Origin: DATLXH01 sp035576005
GTDB taxonomy: Bacteria > Acidobacteriota > Thermoanaerobaculia > Gp7-AA8
Assembly (NCBI GenBank): GCA_035576005.1
Contig: DATLXH010000071.1
Location: forward strand, 9,089-73,088
Length of the DNA: 64,000 bases
Reading direction: 5' to 3'
Below the pieces are notes generated by a model that saw only the letters and a list, made by a program, of their open reading frames with translations, was not told the DNA's origin and made no database searches. Each line of letters starts with the position of its first letter. Position 1 is the stretch's first letter. The translations under genes were made by a program, and so were the position numbers. Positions 8,268 through 17,178 of the stretch are shown piece after piece.

Positions 8268-8952
8268 GTGGCCCTTATCCATAGCCACCTTTCTATAGGA
8301 ACCCTTTCCTTGTTCGACCTCGATATCCCTGCTCGGAGGCTCACTCAGAAACTCGCCAGGCGAGTCGATTGGCAGAAGCTCCTTGTTTCCGCGTCGCCGA
8401 CTGGCGATCGACTTCTCCTGCGAGGCACCAGCGGCGATCCGATGATGGTCATCGAATCCGATTCCGGAAGAACGGTCGACCTTCCTCCTGCCTCAGCAGC
8501 CAGGGATTCGTCTCAAACCTTCAACTCCTGGCCCACCTTGCTGTCTGACGGAAGGGTCGTAGTGCCTCGAACTGAGAACAAGACCGTTACTCTGCTGGTG
8601 TGGGGAAGGGCAAGGAGCTCTGGAGCAAACCATTCCGTTGGGCTAGTCTCTACGGACGGCGGTGGGGAGGGAAGTATCGCCTGGGAAAATTCGGGTGAGT
8701 CTACTGGTGCATCAGGGGAAAACCGCTATGTTGGATCAGGTCTGGAACACGCTACTTGTCGATGTTGATCAGGGGAAAGTAGCGCGGAGCGAGAAGGGTA
8801 TGAGAATCCGGACCGACGTCTGGCACACGGCGCAACTCGTTCCCGATGCAGAGCCTTTCAGCGCGGCAAATTCAGTTCTGGAAGGCCCGGGCACAGTTAT
8901 TCGCTGGGATGCTCTTACGCGAGACAAGAAAGTTCTTTTCGCGATGAAATAG
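8268..8952 (+). pseudogene. decayed beta-propeller (WD40-like) protein gene
   Basis: The sequence reads as one protein only if the frame changes. Frame A (8268 to about 8590) gives LFDLDIPARRLTQ...DWQKLLVSASPTGDRLLLRGTS and DSGRTVDLPP, typical TolB/WD40-like blade text. A second frame continues KGKELWSKPF to a TGA near 8698. A third frame (8662-8952) gives LLVDVDQGKVARSEKG and SVLEGPGTVIRWDALT. At least two frameshifts are therefore needed, and no credible 5' end or signal peptide remains. The Family 5 hairpins lie just upstream. A sequencing or assembly error is an alternative. Confidence 0.6.
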
Positions 8953-8974
8953 GAATGTGCGCTCGGTCGAGAAT

Positions 8975-9253
8975 TCAACTTCGGGCGTTGCCGAATCTCT
9001 CAGCCGACCTGGCGCGAGCCCTTGCCGCCTCGACCTCACGATCGTGCGGCTCAGCGCTCGTGATCAGCGAGGCCAGCAGGCCCTGTGCAATCACGGTGAT
9101 CTCGGCCACGGCCAGGTCAAAGGCGGCTTCGTTCGCCTTCGAAGGTTTCGTGAACCCGCACAGCTTCCGGACGAACTGAAGCGATGCCGCATGAACTTCG
9201 TCTTCCCTCGCGGGCGGTTCGAAATTGAAAAGGGTTTTGATATTTCTGCACAT
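8975..9253 (-). CDS. DUF2277 family protein
   Basis: 92 aa starting MCRNIKTLFNFEPPA, the hallmark N-terminus of DUF2277; AGGAG lies 7 bases before the second of two adjacent ATGs (9253), so that start is preferred. The conserved block RKLCGFTKPSKANEAAFDLAVAEI and the C-terminal RDREVEAARARARSAERFG-type tail are present. It is a small, probably helical cytoplasmic protein. The family has no established function. Confidence 0.9.
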   Translation of the reverse strand: MCRNIKTLFNFEPPAREDEVHAASLQFVRKLCGFTKPSKANEAAFDLAVAEITVIAQGLLASLITSAEPHDREVEAARARARSAERFGNARS

Positions 9254-9296
9254 CATCGACTCCTGTGTGGTTGGTGGCTGGCCATTTTACGCGCAG

Positions 9297-9710
9297 TCAG
9301 GCCGCCTGAAACAACCGGGAAAACAGCTCGCTGTCGAAAGGGTGAGCCCAGTCGCACTCCTGATTCACCGAGCGGCTGTAGCCCAGCAGGTCCGTCGAGC
9401 TGATGAAGCCTGTGATCACACCGCGAATGCGAACGGCTACCGCCTCACCCGTCGATGACCATAGCAACTCGATGTCATCCTCGGTCACTGGAAGTTGGAC
9501 ACGGAAGTCCGACGCGTACTCGCCGGCGAGCGGAGGAGGAGCTGGGCCACCGGCCTGCTGATCTCCGTCGACGTTGTACAGAAAACAACCCGCGATCGGT
9601 TCCGCGCCCTCCGGCGAGGTCATGTACAACCACGCAGATGAAGCGGTCTCCTCGACTACAGCTTGTCTTGCGGAGGCTCCGCTCAGGGAAGCGACAAAGA
9701 GATCAGGCAT
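9297..9710 (-). CDS. hypothetical protein
   Basis: 137 aa from ATG 9710. The longer upstream frame is repeat sequence (Family 2) and is excluded. There is no signal peptide or membrane segment. It contains MTSPEGAEPIAGCFLYNVDG, a Pro-rich turn PAPPPLAGEYASDFRVQLP and EDDIELLWSSTGEAVAVRIRG, suggesting a small mostly-beta domain. No family recognised. A Family 2 element lies in its promoter region. Confidence 0.55.
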   Translation of the reverse strand: MPDLFVASLSGASARQAVVEETASSAWLYMTSPEGAEPIAGCFLYNVDGDQQAGGPAPPPLAGEYASDFRVQLPVTEDDIELLWSSTGEAVAVRIRGVITGFISSTDLLGYSRSVNQECDWAHPFDSELFSRLFQAA

Positions 9711-9753
9711 CCCCCCCAGTCTAAACTGAACGTGCGTAGGCCGGCATTGCGAT

Positions 9754-9965
9754 GAGCCGCGCAGCGGCGTTCCCTCTCCCCGGCGGGGAGAGGGAAGCGA
9801 GCGAAGCGGAGCAGGGAGAGGGGCGTAAAAGTCTCGCCATTCGGTTGCGGTTGTTGAGACGACCGGGAGAAAGAACCGAGTCTTCGTATCTCTGGCGGCC
9901 CCTCTCCCTGATCGCTCCGCTCTCTTCCCTCTCCCCGCCGGGGAGAGGGAGCGCGCTTCGCGGCG
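9754..9965. repeat. Family 2 palindromic repeat, copy a
   Basis: Begins GAGCCGCGCAGCGGC and contains the hairpin CCCTCTCCCCGGCGGGGAGAG, then GGGAGAGGGGCG, a spacer, and mirror-image CCCTCTCCCCGCCGGGGAGAG. Related copies lie at 13439, 25914 and 42899. Open frames across it, rich in SPRRGEG or LSPAGRG, are products of the repeat and not proteins. Confidence 0.85.
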
Positions 9966-10002
9966 ATGGCAGGTGTGGTCGACGTCTCGCTTATGCGACG
10001 GC

Positions 10003-11280
10003 TCACGGTTTCTTCGAAGAATCTGGCTTCTTATCGAACTGCGTCGAAGGTTTTGCTGCCTCACTCAGGCGAGCGAGTTGAAACATCTTCGGAATTTCTT
10101 TGCCGGCAAGAATTCGCTCCGCGGTCATCTGGCCGACTGCCGGCGCCAGCTTGAAGCCGTGTCCCGAGCCTCCTCCAGCGAACCAGACGTTGCCCGCCTC
10201 GGGGTGGCGGTCGATGATCAAGTGTCCATCGGGGCTGTTCTCGTACTGGCAGACCTGCGATTCCAGCAAGGGTGCACGGGCGAGCTCAGGGAACCTTTCG
10301 GAAAGAAGCTGTCGGGCCCGCTCAATGCCTTCCCTGCTGGGAGTTCGATCGCCGTCGGTCGGATCGATCGGCTCACCGCGTGTGTCGTCCGCGATCTTGA
10401 AGCCCCGACCGTGCACGTCGGGTGCACCGTAGAAAATCCGATCACCGAAGTCAATCCATACTGGAAACCGGCCGGAGAGATATCGTTGAGATCCGCGCGG
10501 AGCTCCGAAGAAGAAAACCTCCTGTCGTGTGGGGCGGATGATGTCACCCAGAACATCGGGAAAGAGCTTTCCGAGCCAGGGGCCACAAGCGAAAAGGAAG
10601 ACGTCGGCTTCGATGCGCGAGCCATCCTCGAGCTCGAGCGATTTCATGGCCCCTTTGCTGATTCGTCCCGGTTTGACGTGGGCGGTTCGGTAAGTCCCAC
10701 CGGCCCGGACGAAGGTGTCGCGAACCACCATGCACGCTTGTCGCGCAGAGAGCACACCGGCCCGGCGTTCCAGAAAGATCGATTGAATTCCGCGCAAATC
10801 GATTTGAGGATATCGGCGCGCCGTTTCAGTGATGGTCAACTTCTCTACGGGGAGTCCGAGCTCCTGCATGATTGACAACGATGACTGCACGTAAGCGTCG
10901 TCACCTCGATGCAGCCATAGCGCACCTGTCTGCGTATAAAGCGACTCATCCGTCGTAGCGTCGATCCTCTCCCACATCTCGAACGCCCGCTTGACCATCT
11001 CCACATAGATCCGGTCGGGTCCGTAGATTCCGCGGATGACGCGGGTATCGCCACCGGAGCTCGATCGAGTGTTACCGGGCCCCCATGAGTCGATGAGCAC
11101 AACCTCAGCGCCCCGTCGACGCAGCTGTAGCGCAGACCATCCACCGAAGGCACCGGCCCCCACGACCGCAACCCGCGGCCGGGCGCCGGCAAAGAGAGAC
11201 TCACCGCCGAGTCGCGCCAGCAACGGCACTGACGCGACACATCCCAGAAACTTTCGGCGAGAGACTCCCTTGCCGGTCAA
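10003..11280 (-). CDS. Tat-exported FAD-dependent amine oxidase (sarcosine oxidase-like)
   Basis: 425 aa, apparently starting at a TTG (11280) 4 bases after the TonB receptor stop. A twin-arginine signal (SRRKFLGCVASVPLLARLG) is followed by the FAD Rossmann motif VAVVGAGAFGGWSALQLRRRGAEVVLID. The fold matches the DAO / monomeric sarcosine oxidase and N-methyltryptophan oxidase group: SSSGGDTRVIRGIYG near the N-terminus and QVCQYENSPDGHLIIDRHPE then FAGGGSGHGFKLAPAVG near the C-terminus. The Cys in QVCQY is at the position that binds FAD covalently in sarcosine oxidase. It probably oxidises a secondary amine or N-methyl amino acid in the periplasm; the exact substrate is not determinable. Confidence 0.8.
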   Translation of the reverse strand: MTGKGVSRRKFLGCVASVPLLARLGGESLFAGARPRVAVVGAGAFGGWSALQLRRRGAEVVLIDSWGPGNTRSSSGGDTRVIRGIYGPDRIYVEMVKRAFEMWERIDATTDESLYTQTGALWLHRGDDAYVQSSLSIMQELGLPVEKLTITETARRYPQIDLRGIQSIFLERRAGVLSARQACMVVRDTFVRAGGTYRTAHVKPGRISKGAMKSLELEDGSRIEADVFLFACGPWLGKLFPDVLGDIIRPTRQEVFFFGAPRGSQRYLSGRFPVWIDFGDRIFYGAPDVHGRGFKIADDTRGEPIDPTDGDRTPSREGIERARQLLSERFPELARAPLLESQVCQYENSPDGHLIIDRHPEAGNVWFAGGGSGHGFKLAPAVGQMTAERILAGKEIPKMFQLARLSEAAKPSTQFDKKPDSSKKP

Positions 11281-11284
11281 CGAC

Positions 11285-13138
11285 TTAGAAATTCACACGT
11301 GTACTGATGCCGAACGTCCGCGGCGAGTTGGTCAGGTAGCCAACTCGTGCACGAATGCCTCGCTCCTGATCGAGCGCCAGCAGTGCACGCTCGTCAGTCA
11401 CGTTGTTAATGAAGAATGCGGTATCGAACCGATTTCTGAGAAATCCGATTCGCAGGTTCAGTGTGTCGTAGGCAGGGAGCTTTGGATTGAACGTGAACGT
11501 GTTCGTCGTGAACGGTCCGCCAATGTTGTTCGGCGAGAACGATGCGAGATTGACAGTGCCGAAGCCGGCCGCCTGGTCACCGATCTGCGTGTACCGATCG
11601 CCGACGTGCTGGAACGCGCCCGTGAGGTAACCGGCCCAGCCCCTGCTCGTCTGCCAGTGATACGTGCTCGCAGCAGAGAGCTGAAATTCGGGAACTGTCG
11701 GCAGACGCTTACCTTTCTCGATACCCGAGATAATGCTGACAACGCCATTTTTGTCGGTGGAAGTCAGCGTTGATTGCAGCTTGGAGTTGTTGACACTGGC
11801 CGAGATGGCGAAGTCCACTTTGTCAGATGGCGCCAGCTCGAATTCAACCTCTGCGCCTGTGCTTCGCGCTTTGGGGACATTGAAGATGACTCGCGACGAA
11901 CATGTCCCCGCGGTCACGGTTGCCTGCAGGTCCTGGATGTCCATGTAGAAAGCTGCGAGGTTGACTGATCCGCGATTCCCCATGATTCGCGACTTCGAGC
12001 CGACCTCGTAGTTCCACAGCTGCTCATCCTTCCACGACGACCGTCCGCCGAATGTCACAAGGTCCGCCGCTGTACAGAGCGGAACGTTGAGCGGATCATT
12101 GATCCCACCGAGACGGAATCCCTTCGAGATCTGCGCGTTGAGTCGGGTCGAATCGTTCAACTTGTAACCGGCGATCACACGGGGAACGACGCCGTTTGCC
12201 TTGGAGGATCCCCGGGTGGTGCCGGGATCGGCGAAAATGCCGTCGAACGTCTGTACCCGGTCCTCTTTGAAGTTGTACCCGCGCAGTCCGCCGGTCAGGT
12301 CAAGTCGGTCTGTCACGGAGTACGTCGCTTCGCCGAAGATCGCAGCCTGGGTGAAGTCGTACCCGAGGTCCGAGAAAAAGAGGACGTCCTTGGGTGCGCC
12401 GAAGGTTCCTTTCGTCGGGATTCCGGTCGCAGTTTGGAATCCGCTTACCAGGAGACTCTGGCCGTACTGGCGATCGGTCTTGCTGTAGAACGCTCCGGTG
12501 ACCCATTGCAGGCGGTCCCTGCTTCCGGACAGACGAACTTCCTGAGTGAACGCCTTTGCGGTGGTGGCATCGTCGAGCGGAGCATCGAGCGTATAGATGT
12601 TCGATGCCAGGCCGATCGTCCCTCCGGTAATACTGCCTGTCAGCGCAGTGGCGTCACGCACGACCAGCACATCGCGATCGGAGAACGAGGTAACCGAGGT
12701 AAGAGTATTACCGCCGAAATCGTACGACACGTTGAGGTCACCAAGGAGAAATGTGTCCGTGAAAGGCTCCTCGAACTGTGTGAACTGTTCGCGATCGCCG
12801 AGGTTCACTTTGGGCCGGGTCGTTGTGAACGGATTTGCCAGGATGTTGAAGTCGTCGACGCGGTTCCACCCTTTCATGTCCACTTCCTGATAGAGAATAC
12901 GGGGAGTGATCTTCAACCTGCTGTTGGGTTCGAAAAGGAACGTCACGCGCGCGCCGGTGCGGTCGCCGCTGTTCACGTCTTCGTTGACGCTCAGATTCGG
13001 TTGAACTGCATCGATGAAGCCGCCGTAGCGCGTGTAGTACGCGGCCACGCGCATGGCCGATCGATCGCTGAACGGAACATTGACAGCCGCCTTGACGCTA
13101 CCGCCGATGCCGCCGTCACCTACGGAGTTGAGGCTCAA
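11285..13138 (-). pseudogene. TonB-dependent receptor, N-terminal part missing
   Basis: 617 aa of open frame matching the C-terminal barrel of the TonB receptor superfamily: the GGSVKAAVNVPFSDRSAMRVAAYY strand after the plug, many beta-strands such as LTGGLRGYNFKEDRVQTF, SKGFRLGGIND and LWNYEVGSKSRIMGN, and a C-terminal aromatic strand GISTRVNF. The plug domain, TonB box and signal peptide are absent; homology begins at about 13130, where the sequence changes to an ABC ATPase fragment on the other strand. The only upstream start codon is a TTG at the junction. Receptors of this group are usually 800-900 aa, so about 250 aa are lost. A real deletion or an assembly join are both possible. Confidence 0.8.
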
Positions 13139-13140
13139 CG

Positions 13141-13322
13141 ATCGGTTTCGGTCTCCTCGGGCCCAACGGTGCAGGCAAATCCACGCTCATGCGCACCCTG
13201 GCCACTTTGCAGGAGCCTGACGAAGGATCGATCCAATTCGACGGCCAGGACATCGTTCGCAACCCAGAGTGGATTCGAGGGAGGCTGGGCTACCTTCCTC
13301 AGGAGTTTGGTTTCTACCCCAG
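13141..13322 (+). pseudogene. ABC transporter ATPase fragment
   Basis: About 60 codons reading FGLLGPNGAGKSTLM (Walker A) then TLATLQEPDEGSIQFDGQDI and LGYLPQEFGFYPR (Q-loop). Sequence before Walker A, and everything after the Q-loop (signature, Walker B, H-loop), is missing. It starts directly at the truncated TonB receptor and ends at a different reading frame. The text resembles ABC-2 type exporter ATPases that pair with large permeases. Confidence 0.85.
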
Positions 13323-13391
13323 GATCCGGAGATCACGCGCGTGGATCGAGATCGCAGCAACAACATCAAAAAGGTGCTGACTTCAGGATAG
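13323..13391 (+). pseudogene. possible C-terminal gene remnant
   Basis: In another frame from the ABC fragment, the 22 codons before TAG 13389-13391 read DPEITRVDRDRSNNIKKVL. This resembles the extreme C-terminus of the M1-peptidase/permease fusions often encoded beside such ABC ATPases (x-VD-x-D-x-x-NN). If so, the interior of an ABC-permease pair has been deleted. The call rests on a very short stretch. Confidence 0.3.
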
Positions 13392-13438
13392 CAGTGCTGA
13401 GGGATCGTTGCTGCATCAAGTTAGCTTTCCTGATCCGT

Positions 13439-13632
13439 GAGCCGCGCAGCGGCGTTCCCTCTCCCCGACGGGGAGAGGGAAGCGAGCGAAGCGAAGCAGG
13501 GAGAGGGGCGTGACAGTCTCGCGATTCCGTTGAAAGGGGCGAGGTCTTCGTATCTCTCACGACCCCTCTCCCGGTCGCTGACGCGACCACCCTCTCCCCG
13601 CCGGGGAGAGGGTTTAGGCCCCTTCGGGGCCC
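13439..13632. repeat. Family 2 palindromic repeat, copy b
   Basis: Same architecture as the 9754 copy: GAGCCGCGCAGCGGC, a CTCTCCCCGACGGGGAGAG hairpin, a spacer and a mirror hairpin. It ends with an extra hairpin, AGGCCCCTTCGGGGCCT, at about 13614-13631, immediately before the stop of the 13636-14142 gene. Confidence 0.85.
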
Positions 13633-13635
13633 TAC

Positions 13636-14142
13636 CTACATCTTCCGCGAGTCGTAGGCCCAGTGGAGCAGGGCCTGGCGCTGTTTGCGGCGGCACTTCA
13701 TGTCACCATCCCAGCAGTTCTGCTTGATTTGGGCGATATGCCGCGTCATGGCGCGCCATCGCTTGATCTGACGTGCATCATCCGGACAGCGTCGTCCGGC
13801 AAAGTATCGGCAATACCACTGAAACCAGCCCCGCGGATCTTCGTGGTAGATCCATCCTTTCTCACGCCATACCGAAAGAGGTTGCGATGCACTGACGCCG
13901 AAAAAATTCATTTCCGGATCGTGACGCTGAGGCGAGAGGCGAGCCGCCTTGAACCATCGGGCAGGAAACTCATCACGGCAGTCAGTCATGTAACGGCCAC
14001 CGAAGACACCGAGCCGAAGCATCTCTTCAGGTGTCAGCTCAGGGTGAAAGTCGGGATCGAAGTTCTTACCAGGGGGCTCGGTCAGGAAGTATCCGTAGCC
14101 GTGCTGCATGGTGTCATTGACCAGTATCCGTTTACGTTTCAT
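13636..14142 (-). CDS. conserved hypothetical protein
   Basis: 168 aa. It reads as a widely distributed uncharacterised protein rich in aromatic and charged residues: GYGYFLTEPPGKNFDP, LTPEEMLRLGVFGGRYM, DCRDEFPARWF, HDPEMNFFGVSASQPLSVW, DPRGWFQWYCRYFAGRR, DARQIKRWRAM, and a terminal QALLHWAYDSRKM. No signal peptide or membrane segment. Cys residues recur in C-R-Y-F, N-C-W and K-C-R contexts. I know no function. The high conservation of these blocks suggests an enzyme or nucleic-acid-binding role. Confidence 0.75.
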   Translation of the reverse strand: MKRKRILVNDTMQHGYGYFLTEPPGKNFDPDFHPELTPEEMLRLGVFGGRYMTDCRDEFPARWFKAARLSPQRHDPEMNFFGVSASQPLSVWREKGWIYHEDPRGWFQWYCRYFAGRRCPDDARQIKRWRAMTRHIAQIKQNCWDGDMKCRRKQRQALLHWAYDSRKM

Positions 14143-14182
14143 CGACTCGGAGGGTCTGTCGCCCTTTTGGAGGTACGGAGCC

Positions 14183-14214
14183 AGAAAAGAAAGGCGAGCC
14201 TTGCTCGCCTTTCT
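14183..14214 (-). terminator. rho-independent terminator
   Basis: Perfect 12-bp stem AGAAAGGCGAGC / GCTCGCCTTTCT with a 3-base loop (14188-14214). On the minus strand it is followed by TTTTC, so it fits termination after the GDSL hydrolase gene that ends at 14237. Confidence 0.8.
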
Positions 14215-14236
14215 GAAGATGGATGGAAAGGACGGA

Positions 14237-15670
14237 CTACTGATCGTTGCCCGATACAGGCTCGGGTTCCGCTTCAGGGGCTAGTGCCACTTCCTGAACA
14301 CGTGCGGCAAAGCTGCGGATCTGTTCAACAGCCTCAGCTGAGATCGAAAGCGGAATCGCCGGATAAACCTTCAAATCCGCAGTGACCTCCGGTGCGTTGT
14401 TCGCAAAGAACTCAGAGATCGACGCGAACGCGATCCGCGTCCTGTAGCCTCGATTGATCGCACGAATGAACTCGTTTGCGAAAAGCGTGTAGCCGATGTC
14501 CGTCAGATGGAAGCCGTCGTAGCTGTAAAAGCCGCCGGTGAGATATGAGCTGTCGATGGGAATCCCCCCGTACGACGCGCCCGCCTGGATCCTCTTGAAG
14601 AGTCCGCTCACGTCCGCTACCGGGATGTTTCGCGCAGCGGCAGCCGCTGTGATGACGTTGTTGTACTCGCCGACTCGCGCTTCGATGGCGGCCTGCTCTG
14701 CTGGTGTGAGAACGTCATTGTCGGACAGAGGTTTGCCCACATCGGGCAGGGAGGGGAAGAGTGGTGCCAGGGCGCTCGGGATGCCGAAGCCGCTTCCCAG
14801 TTTCGTTGCGGCGGTCAACAGCACGAGGCTTCCTACCGGAAGCTGGCCGAATTGCCCGCCGCCGAGGTCGGCCAGGTAGTAAATCGGCTTGCCATCGGGT
14901 CCGAGCACCGGTAATCTGGTTGCCGGGTTAATCAGGAACGGTGCGACGCTTCCTGCGACAGGAACGGTCGCAATCGGAATCGCTGGAAGGGTCCCGATCA
15001 CGATCCCCGCGTTTGGAGCGCCTGCCGTGAGCTTGTCGAGGACGAGATTGTAGTCGCGACTGAAATCGGCCAGTGGTGTGAGTGCAGCAGGCGTACCGCT
15101 GAGCACTGCACCGAGAGCGTCGTTTCCGCCGATCCAGAGATAGATGAAGGTTGGATTGAGCGCCAGTGCCTGATCGATCGCTGTGCCACCGAGACCCCGA
15201 AGGATGAACTGTCCGAAGACCCGAGGGGTGCTGTTCGCCGGCTCTCTGCCTGTGAGCGTCAGGAGATCGTTGACGCGGGCCCCGGGAATGCTCAGGTTGT
15301 TATACGGCCGGGGAAGGTTGAGATTCAGCGGTGAGCCGTTCGACGGAGACTTCGGGACAATTCGCGGGGGGAACGAAAGGATGTTGGTGACCTCGAGCTC
15401 CGGTCCGATCCCTGGATCGCTGACAAGCGGCTGCTGGAAGTCGATTGCCCCAGCCTGGCGTGCGATGACCGCGGGAGGACTGTATCGCTGATGCGTGAAG
15501 ACGAGCGAGCCATTCGTGAGGCCCGCGCCATAACTATCGCCAAGGGCGACGAAGCGGCTGAAGTCCGCGCGGCCTCGTGCTGCCGGGCTCTGCGCAACTG
15601 CAGGGGACGCCAGTGACGTGAGCGCCAGGAGTGCCGCGAGTAGTGTTGCCGACTTCGACGTGCGGATCAT
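14237..15670 (-). CDS. secreted SGNH/GDSL-family lipase or esterase
   Basis: 477 aa. Signal peptide LLAALLALTSLASPAVA. GDSL blocks: FVALGDSYGAG with the nucleophile Ser (block I), a block II-like Gly in LSIPGARVNDLL, WIGGNDAL (block III GxND) and DGFHLTDIGYTLFANEF (block V, D-x-x-H). The catalytic Ser, Gly, Asn and His are thus all present. It is probably a periplasmic or outer-membrane-associated esterase/lipase; the C-terminal tail is Glu/Pro rich. It lies 18 bases downstream of the FadL-type porin gene, so a linked role in taking up and hydrolysing lipid is plausible. The stop is followed by a good terminator. Confidence 0.85.
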   Translation of the reverse strand: MIRTSKSATLLAALLALTSLASPAVAQSPAARGRADFSRFVALGDSYGAGLTNGSLVFTHQRYSPPAVIARQAGAIDFQQPLVSDPGIGPELEVTNILSFPPRIVPKSPSNGSPLNLNLPRPYNNLSIPGARVNDLLTLTGREPANSTPRVFGQFILRGLGGTAIDQALALNPTFIYLWIGGNDALGAVLSGTPAALTPLADFSRDYNLVLDKLTAGAPNAGIVIGTLPAIPIATVPVAGSVAPFLINPATRLPVLGPDGKPIYYLADLGGGQFGQLPVGSLVLLTAATKLGSGFGIPSALAPLFPSLPDVGKPLSDNDVLTPAEQAAIEARVGEYNNVITAAAAARNIPVADVSGLFKRIQAGASYGGIPIDSSYLTGGFYSYDGFHLTDIGYTLFANEFIRAINRGYRTRIAFASISEFFANNAPEVTADLKVYPAIPLSISAEAVEQIRSFAARVQEVALAPEAEPEPVSGNDQ

Positions 15671-15688
15671 AAGGCTCCTTTGGAATGA

Positions 15689-17020
15689 CTAGAAGGTGTA
15701 GCCGAGGTTGATGCTGAGCAGATTTGCTGACGTCTTATAAGTCCCGTTGTAGTTGTCGCGATTCCTGCCGAGCGTGTCTCGATCGAAGAAGTGAAGAATA
15801 AGGTCGCTCGCTTCAATGGTGAACGGGCCGCGACGATATCCGATTCCGAACGAAAATCCGATGCGGTCCGAATCGGGGAGAAGGGGCCCGACACCCTCAA
15901 CTGGCTGGGGGTTCTCGTCGTAGAGGACTCCGAGTCTGATGTCGGCGTTTTCTGTGACGTGGCGGTTTCCCCCGAGACGGTAGGAGAACGTATCCTCCCA
16001 GTTCTGCGGTGTGACGAATGAGTTGACAGGTGTGGTCTCGAAATTGACGGACAGCTGTTTGAAATTGCTCCACGTCGCCCAGACTGTGTCGAATTCGATC
16101 TGCCAGTTCGGAACCGCAGTCGTTGCGAAACCGAGATGTGTCAGTGACGGGTAATCAATCGACGTGTTGATGTCCTGATCGGGAGGGAGGCGGGAGCTCC
16201 TGATGATCGAGTCCAGCTGAGCGTTGCCGGTCAGGATCTGTGTGAACTTCGCGTCGCCGGTGTAGTCGATGGTCATCTCGCTGCGATGGGACAGTCCAAT
16301 CTGGCATGTCTCATTGAGCTTGAAGATCGCACCGACGTTAAACCCCCACGCATCGCTCCAGTCACTGTCGAGCCGCACGTGGGCGATATCGACAATCCGG
16401 TTGGTGAAGGGATTGATGGCCGGGATGTTCCTCTCCAGCGATATGTGTGACCGACGATACTCGGCGCCGAGTCCGAGCGCGAAACGGCCACTTGGTGACT
16501 TCCATGCGATTGCCGGTTCGACTGAGACAACTTTCAGGTTCGCGTCCTGGGAGATGAAGCGCCCGCTGTAGCGATTCTCGTTGTCCCAATTCGTGCGAAG
16601 CCCGAACGCGCCGAACGAGCCTACCCCAACGGTGACGTTGTCACCAATCGGGATCACGGCGTAAGCATTGGGCGGAATGAACGTGTGACGGGCAAAGAAC
16701 TCGCGGCGTCCGGAGGTGAGCGCATCGTCGCCGGCGCCTTCGAACTGATTCTCGAAGTTGATAATGGTTCCGCCCACCATTGCGGCCACTTTCCGCTGAT
16801 ACGCGATTCCGGCTACGTTGTAGAAGATGGCACTCGGGTCATCGGCGGTCGCCGCGAACGCACCGCCCATTCCCGTGGCTTTCGCTCCCTGCTCGAAGAT
16901 GGAAAAGCCCGAGCCAAGAGCAATGGAGGCGGGTAGCAGAGCCAGCAGTGAGACGACCGACAGGCGCAAACGAAAGTTGATTGGACGCAACAGCAACCTC
17001 CCTGAATACCTCGATATCAT
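15689..17020 (-). CDS. OmpP1/FadL family outer-membrane transporter
   Basis: 443 aa from ATG 17020. The signal peptide is followed by the FadL/OmpP1 N-terminal hatch signature GSGFSIFEQGAKATGMGGAFAATADDPSAIFYNVAGIA. Repeated beta-strands follow, including IPIGDNVTVGVGSFGAFGLRTNW, FALGLGAEYRRSHISLERN and WGFNVGAIFKLNETCQIGLSHRSEM, ending in LLSINLGYTF. FadL-type proteins pass long-chain fatty acids or other hydrophobic compounds across the outer membrane. The neighbouring GDSL hydrolase (18 bases downstream) may supply or process the cargo. Confidence 0.85.
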   Translation of the reverse strand: MISRYSGRLLLRPINFRLRLSVVSLLALLPASIALGSGFSIFEQGAKATGMGGAFAATADDPSAIFYNVAGIAYQRKVAAMVGGTIINFENQFEGAGDDALTSGRREFFARHTFIPPNAYAVIPIGDNVTVGVGSFGAFGLRTNWDNENRYSGRFISQDANLKVVSVEPAIAWKSPSGRFALGLGAEYRRSHISLERNIPAINPFTNRIVDIAHVRLDSDWSDAWGFNVGAIFKLNETCQIGLSHRSEMTIDYTGDAKFTQILTGNAQLDSIIRSSRLPPDQDINTSIDYPSLTHLGFATTAVPNWQIEFDTVWATWSNFKQLSVNFETTPVNSFVTPQNWEDTFSYRLGGNRHVTENADIRLGVLYDENPQPVEGVGPLLPDSDRIGFSFGIGYRRGPFTIEASDLILHFFDRDTLGRNRDNYNGTYKTSANLLSINLGYTF

Positions 17021-17178
17021 GTCGTTTCCGTCGTATGGAAGTTTAGCGGCGATCATAGCACCAGGCCTCACGCGGTCCCCAAACTCAGCGATCCGTTTGG
17101 AATGCAGCCCGCCAGCCGACGTTTCCTGCAATCCATGCGGTCGCTTGCTGACGAGATCGTTTCCCAGGACAGCCCGGA

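Noticed and set aside
9683..10081. Several overlapping frames with SPRRGEG / PLPGGERE text
   Set aside because: Translations of the Family 2 palindrome; the same peptides recur at 13421, 25896 and 42889, so they reflect the repeat.
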